Shown here: piece after piece, positions 10,770 through 21,876 of the stretch
Numbering within the stretch: the first letter of the stretch is position 1
Layout: every line of letters begins with the position of its first letter
NCBI RefSeq assembly: GCF_050948175.1
Contig: NC_135204.1
Coordinates: 921,473-985,472 of the forward strand
From: Xylocopa sonorina
Taxonomy: Eukaryota > Arthropoda > Insecta > Hymenoptera > Apidae
Length of the DNA: 64,000 nucleotides
Reading direction: 5' to 3'
Translations under genes and position numbers: made by a program
Notes under the pieces: model-generated
What the model was told of the DNA's origin: nothing
What the model saw: only the letters and a program-made list of their open reading frames with translations
Databases searched by the model: none

Positions 10770-11453
10770 GGACTCCACTATGGTAGATGTGAATGAGTTG
10801 GATGCATTGAGCTGGGAGCTCGTATACCTGAGGTACAACTGTTCTGTTCGAGTCGGAGATCGAGACTCCTTAGAGCCAATTGCTCTGTTCGAATCGGTAA
10901 ATGAGACTGAATCGGTACGCAACTTCCTCGGGTTGCGCGGCACGAGAGTCGCTGGGCCCCAGAGTGGGGATGGCGCGTGGACCGATGTGCGGGGAGACCG
11001 CTCGTGGTGGGGTCGACCGTGTTACGCAGTGAGCGGCGCGCGTTGGCCGAGAGCGTCGGGCGCGCGGTCGACTATGAGCGCGTCTTAAACTATATCGCAT
11101 TTACAAGTATATATTTACAAATATTTACTTAATTCTATGTGTGTGTGGTTTGTGTATATACATGAATGTGTCGTGTGCTTTTTCCAGCATCGTCGGTACG
11201 CAAATAGCGTGTACGGATACGTAACCATTGGAGATTCGAGTCCGTAGCCGTCGTAGATCTCCTCGCCCTCGTAACGTGGGGTGTAATCCTCCCTCTGGTG
11301 TATGTGGTGTCGCCACCTTGTTGTGTGGCAGCGAGTAGGCGGGTTGCCCGCATACAGTGGATGCGGATGCTGTAGGAGATGCGGATGCCGATCTGAGGAC
11401 GCCGAGGACGGTGGCAGGCGTCTGGGCGTGGCAGGCGGTACGTCTGACGCCAC
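10770..11453. mobile_element. GC-rich insertion in satellite, possible LTR
   Basis: A block of about 680 bp, far richer in G+C than its surroundings, lies between reverse and forward satellite. Read on the minus strand it begins TGTGGCGTCAGACG, like an insect LTR start and like the insertion at 49,700 (TGTGGCGACC). The right junction falls at GACGCCACA followed by satellite GTTCACATTC. The left limit is not clear and no target duplication was found. Several overlapping open frames exist, but their overlap on both strands suggests high G+C rather than genes. Confidence 0.4.
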
Positions 11454-12046
11454 AGTTCACATTCTCTTGCTTTTGCAGTGTAGAAGATATAAACATAAAG
11501 CATTGCATTGAACATTACATCTTATCATGAAACATTTAAATGAAATGCGATATCGCGTCGATGGAAGTATTAGAACTAGTAGTGTAACACCACTGCATTG
11601 ACACGCAGAAATTATGGGGCGCCATCTCTTTGCATGGGACTGTATAATACATATTCTTTTGAACAGTAAAAGCAGATAAGCATAAGCTACAGATAGAAGA
11701 TTGCATCTTACTTTTTTTGATACGTTGAAGTGAGATACGATCGCATTGCATAGAGAATTAGAACTCCGTTGCACTGTTACATAGGCACTATGAATCCTCA
11801 TCCCGATACATGGAACTGTAGAATTAACATTCATTTGAAAGGTAGATGCAGATACGCATAATGCCATGCATAGAAGATTACAGCTTATTTATTTTGAACC
11901 CTTGGAATGAGATGTGCCATCGTAGTGCATGGAGCACTAGAACTCCAATTCTTTAACACACAGGCACTATGAAGCGCCATCCCGTTTGAAGGAACTGTAG
12001 AGCTCACATTCTTTTGATTTTTAGCAGCATACAAGCTTAATGTTAT
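11454..12046 (+). repeat. 179-bp satellite array, forward
   Basis: About three monomers. The last carries unusual variants, CCCGTTTGAAGGAACTGTAG and TTTGATTTTTAGCAGCATAC, shared with the satellite just left of gypsy copy 2 (25,335-25,380). It ends with TTAT (12,043-12,046), the left target duplication of gypsy copy 1. Confidence 0.85.
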
Positions 12047-12607
12047 TAGAGGATAGTTAGATTATCTTAATTTAAATGTTAATCAATTATTCATGTTTCA
12101 AATGCTATGTACGTGGCATATTCTGGATTGCGAGCGAGATCGAGTATGCGGAATGGATGAGTTTTTCATGTGAATATATTAAAACGATGAAGCAGTTGTT
12201 CATTAGCATTCTTTCGAGTTATATCACCGTTGAGAAGAACTATATAATGATTTACAAAACCTTGTAGTTGTCTATAGTTAACACGTTGAGTGCCACGTCA
12301 ATCACCGGTGACTGACACCGACTTTTCCGTTCAGGCCGCGTCAGTCACCAGTGACTGACAGTATAAAATATGATAGTAAAAGTAAAAATTTTTTCCCTTT
12401 CTTCTTCTTCCTCTGATGAAGAAACAATGCGCACTCTATGCCGCCTTTTAGCAAAAATAATTTCGCTATTGTCACTTTCTGAATCTTGAACTGACATTCT
12501 GAGGGCTAAGAAATAACATTGCTGTTCCAAGATATCTGTGCACGCGGCCTGACGGGGAAGTCGCTATAAAACCGCGTGGCACTCAACGTGTTAATAAGTT
12601 TTCTACA
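12047..12607 (+). repeat. 5' LTR of gypsy copy 1, split by a MITE
   Basis: The LTR would be about 248 bp without the 309-bp MITE and its extra TTAA. It matches 25,394-25,641 and 30,770-31,014 and ends TTTTCTACA. The start TAGAGGATAG has lost the usual TG seen in the other LTRs (TGAAG / TGGAG). Confidence 0.85.
12282..12590. mobile_element. piggyBac-type MITE with TTAA target duplication
   Basis: Flanked by TTAA at 12,278-12,281 and 12,591-12,594. The terminal inverted repeats are CACGTTGAGTGCCACG and CGTGGCACTCAACGTG. Two subterminal palindromes, GTCAATCACCGGTGACTGAC (12,297-12,316) and GTCAGTCACCAGTGACTGAC (12,340-12,359), lie near the left end. An open frame on the minus strand (12,345-12,530) reads RMSVQDSESDNSEIIFAKRR then SSSEEEEE, resembling the acidic N-terminus of piggyBac-like transposases, so it is probably an internally deleted copy. 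The empty site is visible at about 25,622-25,632. Confidence 0.9.
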
Positions 12608-12906
12608 GTTTTTGGGCTCAGGAGTGGTAATTATCAAGAAGACATTCAAAAATTAAATCGGATACGTTCCAAAGATTGGAATATTATCGGGTATTTGAAA
12701 ACAGAACGTTGGAGAAAATGACTTGACGGTCTAGAACGTTCGAGAAGTTATTTATGCGACCCGAGTGCAGTTTTGAGAGATATTGCGAGGATGAAAAATA
12801 AAGTTTCATGTAGAGACAATTCGAGTTTATACGCGAGTGTCGAGTATAAATTTTCACCATGAAAGATTAGAGTAAAATCACAGTTACTGCGCTAAAAGAG
12901 ATATTA

Positions 12907-13625
12907 ATGGAGCATGAACTACCAACTGCTAGTTCGAAAGCTAAATTAATTTCCCGTTCGATGGATATTGACGCAGACGGAACGAGGATAGATGACAAGC
13001 AGAAAGAAGTTCGTGAAGATAATGAAGGGTTATGTGCTGATATATCATCAAACGTGCAGTCAGCAATGAATTTACAGCAACGAGAAACTGATTTTTTTTT
13101 TGAAGGAACAGAATTAGCAGAAGGTGAGTTAGCCATGTTGCGCCTTGAGTTAGATGCAATATGAAGGACAATTCATTTAATTACAGGTTGAGCAAAATTT
13201 GGGAAATGAGCAGGGACGATCGACGCGTAATTTTGGAAGCGAACAATATGATGTTGTTAGTGGCGGTGACAATCTCTTGGCATTGAATAATGGCAATGAA
13301 TGCAATGTTTCATCTCAATTCTGTTAGCCGCGAACGAACGATATTTCGGCAGTTGCAAATTTATTTTTTAAATTTGATGGCAAATCTGGTGACAGTGAAA
13401 TTTGGAAGAAGGAGATCAAATCGTTGAAGACGATATATAAATTGGAAGATGACGTTGCATTATTACCAATGGGTTTGCAACTGAAGGAAAAAGCACTTCA
13501 ATCGTTTCATTCTAAACGAGAATATATAACTATGCCATTCAACCGACTGCTGGAAGAATTAAGAGTTACGTTTTATCATACACAAAGCAAAATTGAAATA
13601 AGGAAGAAATTTGAAGTATGATTAT
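12907..13625 (+). pseudogene. gypsy copy 1 gag (capsid region)
   Basis: Open segments at 12,907-13,164 and 13,424-13,621 cover the gag start (MEHELPTASSKAKLISRSMD) and a capsid-like part (KFDGKSGDSEIWKKEIKSLK, then YKLEDDVALLPMGLQLKEKA). Between them are stops, for example the tag at 13,326-13,328. The protein would package element RNA in virus-like particles. Confidence 0.7.
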
Positions 13626-13834
13626 GGAAGAGGAACCAGACATTTCATGAATATTTGCACGAGAAGATCATTTTCGGAAATCGAGTACCAATCAACGACG
13701 ATGAAATACTTGAATATCTGATTGACGGCATCCCCGATTAAATGCTCTGGAACCAGGCGCGTATTCAACAGTTTACAACAACCAATTAACTTTCGAAAGC
13801 ATTTGAAAATCTAATTCTTCGAGATCCAGATTCG

Positions 13835-14212
13835 TTGAGTGTGCAAATGTCAACAAAATTTGAGAAGTGTGAAGACAGTTTCGTTAGAAATGAACGAAAA
13901 GAGGTGGTCATTTTGTGTTTATATTGGTGGTATATTTGTGGTGGGCACTATCATATTAGCGTGAATTGTCCAACGAATGATCGCGGTGTAAAATGTTTTA
14001 TATGTCAAGAACCTGGACATATTGCCTCGAAATGTCCCAAGAAATTTAAAACGAGTGAAGAGAGCTGCGCGACATTAGGTGTATCGTACCGAAAGTATTT
14101 CGAAAATGATTTACTTAATGGATACGAAATCGAAGCATTAATGGATTCAGGAAGTGATTTTAGTTTAATTCACACCGACGAGTTTATTGAGTTCGGTTCT
14201 CCGCAATTATGA
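13835..14212 (+). pseudogene. gypsy copy 1 zinc knuckles and protease start
   Basis: The translation contains a diverged first knuckle (YICGGHYHISVNC, first Cys lost) and an intact second CCHC knuckle (CFICQEPGHIASKC). It is followed by the protease active-site motif ALMDSGSDFSLI (D-S-G). It ends at a stop at 14,212. The equivalent in copy 2 has an intact first knuckle, CYNCGGHDHISMNC. Confidence 0.85.
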
Positions 14213-14639
14213 CACGATGAATTACATTCCGATGGTATAGGTTCAAAGAATGATACAACATTTGGAAATTACCGTAGATGGGCACTCATATCCTATTTGT
14301 ATACATGTAATCTCTCATACGACATCTCTCACGTTCGACACAAGCTGTTGATAGCAACGAATTTCTTAAATGTAACCGATGTTAGCATTAGAGGTTGTAA
14401 AGTAAACTTTCGTCCATTACCGAAAGTAACACGCGAAATTCTTGAAAGAGAAAATATTGTACCGGAAATATTTAAAATAGATGTAACGAGTGACGTGTTA
14501 GATGTAAATCAAGTTGGTGTGTCTCATGTATTAGTTCCTAATTAGCGAGTGGCGATAGAATATCTTGTTAGTAATTACAAGCCGAGTAAAACTTTTGAAC
14601 CTTAAATTGGAATGAAATTAATATTGAAAGGCGAAGAGT

Positions 14640-15440
14640 CTGTATATCAATCGGCGAGACGTTTGTCATCGTTGCAAAAAGAGATTGTTAATGTGTAGAT
14701 AGAATAGAGGATTGCGGCTGGAGTCGCTCAGTTATCTACTTCTAATTATGCGAGTCCGGTTGTTCGCGTTCGGAAGAAAAATGATTCGTTTAGATTATGT
14801 GTAGATTATCGACAAATTAATAAGAAGATTATTAAATATAGATATCCGTTACAACTGATTGAAGATCAATTAGATCTGTTACAAGTCGCGCGCATTTTCA
14901 GTACTCTTAACTTGAAAAACGGTTTCTTTCACGTGCGATAGGATAAATCAAGTCGAAAATATACAGCAATTGTTGTACCAGATGGTCATTATGAATTCTT
15001 ACGAGTCCTTTTTGGTTTATGTAATTCTCCAGCAGTTTTTCAAAGATTTATAAATACCATATTTAGAGATCTTATTCATGAGGAAATCGTTTTAGCATAC
15101 ATGAATAATTTGATTATTTCATCAAATGATACTGAACGTGGGATCAACGTGGGGTTTTAATTGTAGCGAGCGGAGCCGGTTTAATATTCAGTTGGGAAGA
15201 ATGTTGTTTCGGGTAAACTTCTGTCGAGTTCCTCGGGCATGTAATCAACAATGGTTGTGTTTGGCCCGTCACTGAAACTGATGCAGTCAGACGATTTCTA
15301 GAGTTGACAAATGTTAAACATGTACAAAGTTTACTAGGACTCATCGGGTATTTTCGTAAATTTATCCGTGAATACCCTGTAATTGCGCGACCTTTGCCTA
15401 ACCTTCTGCAAGTGAATGCTAAATTCTGTTTTGGAGCGAC
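14640..15440 (+). pseudogene. gypsy copy 1 reverse transcriptase
   Basis: In broken frames it reads LCVDYRQINKKIIKYRYPL, STLNLKNGFFHVR, YTAIVVPDGHYEFLRVLFGL, CNSPAVFQRF and AYMNNLIISSNDTE. The catalytic YxDD box is YMNN (about 15,099-15,110), so both aspartates are lost. The domain order fits Ty3/gypsy RT. Stops are shared with copy 2, for example before GAATGAAATTAATATTG and at 15,441-15,443. Confidence 0.85.
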
Positions 15441-15444
15441 TTAA

Positions 15445-15985
15445 ATGGAAGCATTCATACGACTTATACTTTTATTGAGTGAGAAACCAATGTTGAATTT
15501 GGTTCAAGTACAAGTAGAGATGGAGTTGCATACAGATGCTTCTGCGTTAAGGTACGGAGCGATTTTATTTCAAAGAAATAACGAAGATAAACCTTTTCAC
15601 CCTGTATATTATTTTCTAGTGGTAAGACAACTTCTGCTGCATCTAAATACAGTAGCTATGAGTTCGAAGTTCCAGCAATAGTAAAAGCGTTGAAGAAATT
15701 AGGACTTCATTTATTAGGAATTTCGATTGTTATTGTTTTTGATTGCCGAGCTATTACTCTTACAATAAATAAGAAAGATCTTTGTTCGTCCAAAGAAGAA
15801 CATGATTCATGTTGATGCGCTTAGTAGAAAACCTCCTCCTACGAATTTCTTAATCGATGAATCTGATGCAAGTCTTACGGAACGTTTGCGGAAAGCACAG
15901 AAAGAAGATAAGACTGTAATGAAACTTCGAGACTTGGTACTTCAAATCAAGACGAATAATTATGTTCTGCGGGAAAATTTACTGT
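15445..15985 (+). pseudogene. gypsy copy 1 RNase H and linker
   Basis: The RNase H core is seen as MELHTDASALRYGAILFQRN (first Asp of the active site in HTDAS). It is followed by a stop at 15,679-15,681 in a frame that is broken identically in copy 2. Downstream, MIHVDALSRKPPP is the HVNALSR-type end of RNase H common to gypsy elements, leading toward the integrase. Confidence 0.8.
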
Positions 15986-16029
15986 ACTGAGAGTCTGCAG
16001 GTGGTATTGAACTAGTAGCACCATGCCGG

Positions 16030-17147
16030 ATGCAGATACAAGAAATAGGGCGAGCTCGTGAGAGTGAACATTTTTCTATGGTCAAGACTGAAGCTATCGT
16101 ACGTAAAGATTATTGGATTCCAAATCTTCGGCAGCAAGTTGAAAAGGTGGTAAGAAATTGTGTTGCAGGCATTTTAACCGAAAGATGCAGAGGATGCAGG
16201 AGTGTTATTTAAATCCGATTGAAAATGGGAGTATTCCTTTTGATACATTTCATATCGATCATCTTAGACCGTTGCCATCAACAAATAAAACGTATCAGTA
16301 CATATTTGTAGTGGTAAATGCTTTTACAAAATTTACATGTCTTTATGCTACAAAATCTACTACTACAGATGAAGTTTTGACACGCCTAAAGAAGCAAGCG
16401 ACTATTTTCTGTAATCTGCGTCGAATAATTTCTGATAGGGGAACGGCTTTCACAGCAAATGATTTCAAGCAATATTGTCAGGGAGAAAATATAGAACATG
16501 TTTCAACTACAACAGGAATTCCTAAAGATAATGGTCAAATTGAACGACTTAATAGAACATTCATACTATTGTCAGCAAAATTAGCTACACCTGAGTCTTG
16601 TGAATGGTATAAGTATATGGAAGTAGTTCAACATTGTCTGAAATCAGCAATACATCGAAGTATTGGTACGTCACCGTTACATCTTCTCTTTGGGACACAT
16701 CCACGACTTAAAGGTTATCTTGACATCCGAGACATACTTGAAAAGGCATGGATCGCACCTTTTCATGATAAACGAGATGAAGTACGACTTCAAGCAAGCA
16801 AAAATATATCCCGGATCCGACAAGAGAATAAGCGAACTTTTAACAAGCGTAGACGAAATGCTAGAATTTATCGTGAAGAAGATCTAGTAGCAATTAAACG
16901 TATGCAACAGAGTCCTGGTCTAAATATAGCTCATAAATATTTTGGACCGTGTGAAGTTATACGAGTTTTATGCAATCAACGATTTGTAGTTCGAATGGTA
17001 GGGGAAGGAGAAGGACCCTTACAAACATCTACGTCAGCAGATTTTATGAAATTGTGGATCGACGAAATCAATGTTGATTTATTTGAAATCGAAGACGACA
17101 TGAATGAAGACATTCAGGACAAATATTCATGCAGGACGGCCGAGTGA
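16030..17147 (+). pseudogene. gypsy copy 1 integrase
   Basis: The zinc-binding part (HFSMVKTEAIVRKDYWIPNL, then VVRNCVA) lies in one frame to 16,212. After a frameshift near 16,175 the catalytic core is open to 17,147. The D,D35E residues are visible in FHIDHLRPL, ISDRGTAFTA and NGQIERLNR, 35 residues between the last two. The C-terminus reads GPCEVIRV...RMVGEGEGPL and STSADFMKLW. This is the best preserved part of the copy. Copy 2 lacks everything after YCQEEN. Confidence 0.9.
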
Positions 17148-17336
17148 AGGATAACGAAATTATCTTAATGTAAAAGCTAATCAATAATTCAGGTTTCAAA
17201 TGTTATGTGCGTGCAATATTCTAGAATGCGACAGCAGTTGTTCATTAGCAGTCCTTGGAGTAATATCTCAGTTGAAAGGAACTATCTAATGATTTACAAA
17301 ATCTTGTAATTCTCTTTCATTAATAAGTTTCCTACA
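17145..17336 (+). repeat. 3' LTR of gypsy copy 1, internally deleted
   Basis: Starts TGAAGGATAACG and ends AGTTTCCTACA. Compared with the LTR at 30,770-31,014, about 53 bp are missing after CTAGAATGCGA. TTAT follows at 17,337. Confidence 0.85.
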
Positions 17337-18380
17337 TTATGCATAGAAGATTACAGCTTACTTAATTCGATACGAACAAGTGAAATGCGCCATCGCATTG
17401 CATGAAGAATTAAAACTCTATTGTTTTGACAAGCAGACATTTTGAAACGCCACTCTGTTGCACGAAAGCCTATAATTCACAACCTTATGATGTGTAGAAG
17501 CAGATAAGCATAGTGCTATGCATTAAAAATTACAACTTACTCCGATTGAGATATTGAAATGAAATGCGATATCGCGATGCATGAAGCATCAGAAATTAAA
17601 TGCTTCAACACTTAGAAATTTGGAAGCACTATCTCGTTGCAAGAAAGTGTGGGATTCAAATTCTTCAGAAGAGGAGAAGCAGATAAGCATAACGCGATGC
17701 ATAGAGCATTACAACATACTTACTAACTTTCAACCGGTGAAATGAAATGCAATATCGCGATGCAGGAAGCATTAGAACTCAAATACGTAGACATCTAGGA
17801 ACGCTATCATTTAGCAAGTAAGTGTGGGATTTACATTCTCTCGACGTGTAGACGGAATAAACTTAACACGTTACATAGAATATTACATCTTAGCGTGTAA
17901 CAAAGAAATGAGATGCCATATTGAGTTTTATTTAGTAATAGAACTGTATTGCTTCGATACGTAGATATCTAGAATCGCTATTTCGTTGGAACAAACTGTA
18001 GGATTCACATTCTTTTGAAATGTAGAGGCAGATAAACATAACGCGTTGCATTGAAAATTACATCTTATCATGAAGCATTGAACTGAGAAACTATGTCGCC
18101 TTGAATGAAGTACTAGAACCCTATTGCTTCTACGCGAACGCATATAGAAACGCTATACCTTTGCAAAGAAGTGCAGGATTTACATTCTGTTGAAGTGTAG
18201 AAGCTGAAAAGCATAACTCTTTGTATTGAATATTACATGATATTATGAATGTCTGAAATGAGATGCGACATTCCATTGAATGAAGTATTAGTATTCTATT
18301 GCTTCTACACGTAGATATCAAGAAACGCGATCCCTTTGCAAGAAAGAGCATTATTCATATTCTTTTGAAGCGATTTATTC
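17337..18380 (+). repeat. 179-bp satellite array, forward
   Basis: About six diverged monomers. The first carries TGTTTTGACAAGCAGACA, a variant also found right of gypsy copy 2 (31,100). Later monomers drift to an ATATCGCGATGCATGAAGCAT form. The array ends near 18,380 in a degenerate junction with a repeated ATTTATTCATTTTATAAG-like piece. Confidence 0.85.
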
Positions 18381-18469
18381 ATTTTATAAGTGATTTATTT
18401 TGAAGTGAAGTTATTCATATTCTTTGAAGCTAGTAATCATAAGGCACTCTTCAGGCGTCGTAACATTAC

Positions 18470-18950
18470 ATTTCATTTCAACAGTTCAAAGTAAGTAACT
18501 AGGTTGTAATGCTCTATGCATCGCATTATGCTTATCTGCTCCTACACTTCAAAAGAATGTGAATCCTATGCTTCCTTAAAAAGGATTTTGGACGCAATAG
18601 AGTTCAAATACATCATTGAACGCGATGTGGCATCTCATTACAATGTTTCATGATAAGTTGTAATATTCAATGCAACGCGTTATGTTTATCTGCATCTACA
18701 CTTCACAAGAATGTAAATTCTGCATTTCCATGCAACAGGATGACCCCTCATAGTGTCTGCTCGTCGACGCAATGGAGTTCTAATGCTCCATTCATTGCGA
18801 TGGCGCATCTTACTTGAACGTTTCAAGGGATGTAATCTGTAGACTACTATGCATAGCAAAATGCTTATCTGTTTCTGCTTTAAAATAATGTGAAATTTAC
18901 AGTTCCATGCAACGACATGGCGCATCTCCTATCAACGTATCAAGGTCTAT
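18470..18950 (-). repeat. 179-bp satellite, inverted segment
   Basis: About 2.7 monomers in reverse orientation (CATTTCAACAGTTCAAAGTA, GCATTATGCTTATCTGC, CTTCACAAGAATGTAAATTC). Forward satellite lies on both sides, so this is an inversion of a few monomers within the array. Confidence 0.8.
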
Positions 18951-19135
18951 AAAAACGCTGATCGAACGCTGAAATGAGATCTGCCACCGCATAGCATGGA
19001 GCATTAGAACTCTACTACCTTGAGACGCTGGTACTATGAAGCGCCATCCCGTTGCATGGCTCTGTAGAATTCACATTCATTTGGATTGTAAAAGCAGATG
19101 AGCATAATGCATTGCATAGAAGATTAAAGCTAATG
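18951..19135 (+). repeat. 179-bp satellite, forward, one monomer
   Basis: Forward landmarks resume at GAACGCTGAAATGAGATCTG and run to GCATTGCATAGAAGATTAAAGC, where AT-rich satellite follows. Confidence 0.75.
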
Positions 19136-19139
19136 GAGC

Positions 19140-19495
19140 ATTTATAGGGGCGGTAGTATTTAGAATTAGCTATAATATATGAATATTGTAAGTATATATA
19201 CTGATTAAAAATCTTTATTTAAAACGTCATAAAATGGTATAAAATTAGATAGAATTTTGGGTGATGTAAAATGTATTTAGTGGGGATATTCTATTCCCAA
19301 AAAGCTGAGATATATTGTATGTGTAAATATATATACCAAATTGAAATGTTTATGTAAAATATCGTGAAACAAAATATAATTAGGTAGGTAGGGTGTTAGA
19401 TGTAATGTAGTATTTGGAGGAGACATTTTATTTGCGTTTATAGAAAGTTCTTGATGTGTTTAAATATATACACTAACCTGAAATGTTTACTTATA
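19140..19495 (+). repeat. 133-bp AT-rich satellite, left of piggyBac 1
   Basis: Monomers carry ATAAAATTAGATAGAATTTTG, GGGGATATTCTATTC and CCAAATTGAAATGTTTATG. The array resumes in phase at 21,877 after the piggyBac insertion, so it was one array before the insertion. Confidence 0.85.
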
Positions 19496-19800
19496 CCTTT
19501 CGCTACGGCAGTCCTTTCCGCGCCAGTAGCGGCACTGAACGGGGTACCGCGCCGTGCAGTGTGCATATTACGCATCTGTAGGTTTCGATGTTCGCACTTA
19601 CGTCTCTCATTGCCACCTTGGAATTCTCTTGTGTATATACTTTTTTGGGAGCTATGTAACAACTGTTTCGTCATATTATATGAAAAATATAAAAATGAGT
19701 ATATTTTGAGTATTCAGAAATATACATATTAAAAAAATTTACTGCTATTATAAATAAAAATACAGTTGAGTTAGTGAGATATCAAATTATACGTTAATTC

Positions 19801-21546
19801 TTAGTAATGCAACTCAGTATGGTAAATTCTAAAGCAAGGTTCCATGCAGAGTCCATCATTACAATATTTACATTCATATCGAGACACGCGTCTTTTGTTT
19901 GTCGTAAAGACGATGCATCTTCTATTTCGGTTTTTCTTTCGTGGTTCATACAGTGAAGGAAAATGCCGTTCTGTTGGCCGCAATGGATTGTTGTTGTCTC
20001 TTTGATGATATTAAGAAATGTTCATATGATAATTTTTCAGCATTTTTCGGATTAAATTCAAGTGAAATTTAGCCATAGATTCCGGTTTTCTTGTGTTATC
20101 CTTATAAACACAATATGCATTCCATACTCATATGTTCAGCAAACGAAAAGATATTGACGTTACCATTTTAGAGATTTCCGTGTCGAATTTATAGTGCTTA
20201 TCACTATGTTGGCTTTGTCGACATAACCCATACAAGTATTATAGTTAATGACGCATAGGCGTTTTTGAATAATTTTGTTTTCTCCATGCCTAACAACCGT
20301 TGCACACTCTGAAGTATGCATTGTGGATAGCATATATATTTCTTTTTTATCCAGCCATTTCACAACCAATAAATTTTTAGATGGCCGGGAAGATGCCCCT
20401 CCTTTTCTCAGTGTATCAGTAATCTTTGGTATTCCTTGTCGCTTTTTGCTACGGTCCCTCACGCATTTATATGATTATTATATAGTAAATTAAACAAGGC
20501 TGGACTTGAATACCAATTATCTAGGTAATTTGTATGTCCCTTTCCTAGATAGGGCGCCTGCTTCTGCTATCGTTCTTGATTTTCTAATTTTCTTATTTTG
20601 GCTGTTGACTGTAGTCGATGACCCAGCTTAAACAATAAGGTCTTGTACAAAATCAGTTCGACAATCACAAAGAATACATGATTTTATCCCAAATCTACTT
20701 CTTTTCGAAGGAATGTATTGTTCGAATGAAAGCCGCCCTTTATATAGATGTATACTCTCATTGATGCATAATTTTTGGTAATGATAGAATGATTGGCAGA
20801 AATTTTTTCGGAACATATGAACCACGTTCCTTATTTTATATAATTTATCATTGGTATATGTGATATCTTGACTGAAATGTAGCAACGATAACAATTTAAA
20901 ATAGCTGTCTCTATGCATAATCTCAGCAAAAATGTCACTACGCAGGAGTTTGTTTACCCTCCAGTATTCCTCTAAGGACAACTTCTTGTTGCGTGTTATT
21001 AGAAATAACACAGCAAAAAAGCAGTAAATTTCGGACAGCATTGTCGCTTCACCATCTTTCATATTATTGTTATTTTTTCCAATAGGCATTTGTTTTATTT
21101 AAAATAAATTGCACGAACTCGTCTGAAGCAAAGAGTTCAAAGTAATCAATTGCTTTTTCTGATCTGCTAATGTTTGATATAATTCCTGTATTTTCTGGGG
21201 TAAATGGATGTAACTTAGGGATGAATGTGTTTGACGTCCAGGAATCACAATGGTCCTTATTGTCTCGCTCATTGTTCTCTACTTCTGAGTCTGAGGTACT
21301 ACATATATACCTTCTTTTTTTGTGCTCAGCGAAATTATCTTCGTTTTCACTCACGGTATCATTTTCGTAATCAGTTAATCCAATCAAAAATTGAATTCCT
21401 TTTGAACTCCGTCCAGAAATTGTAAGGAGGGTGCAATTAAAAATTGAAAAACAAATTTTACGCAAACATAAAACTAAAATTTTTAGATAATCATTTATAA
21501 CCTTAGAATTTACCTCAACTGTAAAAGTCGACAATAATCTATTCAA
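19801..21546 (-). pseudogene. piggyBac-like transposase 1, broken
   Basis: Segments in order on the minus strand: an acidic N-terminus (21,546-21,070), the DDE-type domain part (21,089-20,628) with NESIHLYKGRLSFEQYIPSK, a middle part (20,462-20,160) with LVVKWLDKKEIYMLSTMHTS, and the C-terminal cysteine-rich domain (19,983-19,801) with YECKYCNDGLCMEPCFRIYH. The first catalytic Asp of the VDE-type motif is Asn here (CINES), and frames are broken, so it cannot be active. The family cuts and pastes at TTAA. Confidence 0.85.
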
Positions 21547-21758
21547 CTTACATGTTGTCCGACTTATATTGGTTCCAGAGATATTGTATATTATAGTCCC
21601 TGTTTTTTATTATAGTTTTTTGCCTTACAAATACTTCGTATGTCGAATATGTGTTTGGCAGGCTTTAGTACAGTATGAGCCACTAGATTCAAAAGATATT
21701 CTACCGATACGGTAGATTCTATTTTACCAAATGAGTCAGCGTAGGTGACCACGCGGCA

Positions 21759-21859
21759 CCGACTATAGTCGGCACCCGTACACACAGCAGGTCTCGCGAC
21801 ATCGACTATAGCCGGCATCAGTACGCACAGCATTTCGCGCGGTCGCCGACTATAGTCGG
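21759..21859. repeat. Subterminal palindromes of piggyBac 1
   Basis: CCGACTATAGTCGG occurs perfectly at 21,759-21,772 and 21,846-21,859, and as CGACTATAGCCGG at 21,803-21,815. Spacing is about 44 and 43 bp. They could be transposase-binding sites. No equivalent set is visible at the left end. Confidence 0.7.
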
Positions 21860-21876
21860 TGTCCGTAGTGAAAGGG

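Larger units (their letters stand above)
12047..17336 (+). mobile_element. Ty3/gypsy retrotransposon, copy 1 (dead)
   Basis: An element bounded by LTRs at 12,047-12,607 and 17,145-17,336 and flanked by TTAT on both sides (12,043-12,046 and 17,337-17,340). Internally it shows gag with two zinc knuckles, protease, reverse transcriptase, RNase H and integrase in the Ty3/gypsy order. Many stops and frameshifts interrupt it. The 5' LTR carries a MITE. I see no canonical TGG-type primer site directly after the LTR. Its closest relative is the copy at 25,394-31,014, with which it shares stops. Confidence 0.9.
19496..21876 (-). mobile_element. piggyBac-like element 1 (dead, 2.38 kb)
   Basis: The ends are CCTTTCGCTACGGCAG on the left and, in reverse complement on the right, CCCTTTCACTACGGACACC, a diverged inverted repeat. 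The flanks are TTATA on the left and TTAG on the right, each one change from TTAA. Three copies of a CCGACTATAGTCGG palindrome lie near the right end. The transposase runs on the minus strand. Confidence 0.85.

Noticed and set aside
11115..11515. Three overlapping open frames of 112-127 residues on the minus strand
   Set aside because: They overlap in all frames in a G+C-rich insertion and run into satellite. No motif is seen.
12047..17336. The two gypsy copies as two independent insertions into the same satellite site
   Set aside because: Shared stop codons and shared rare variants in the flanking satellite show common descent by duplication.
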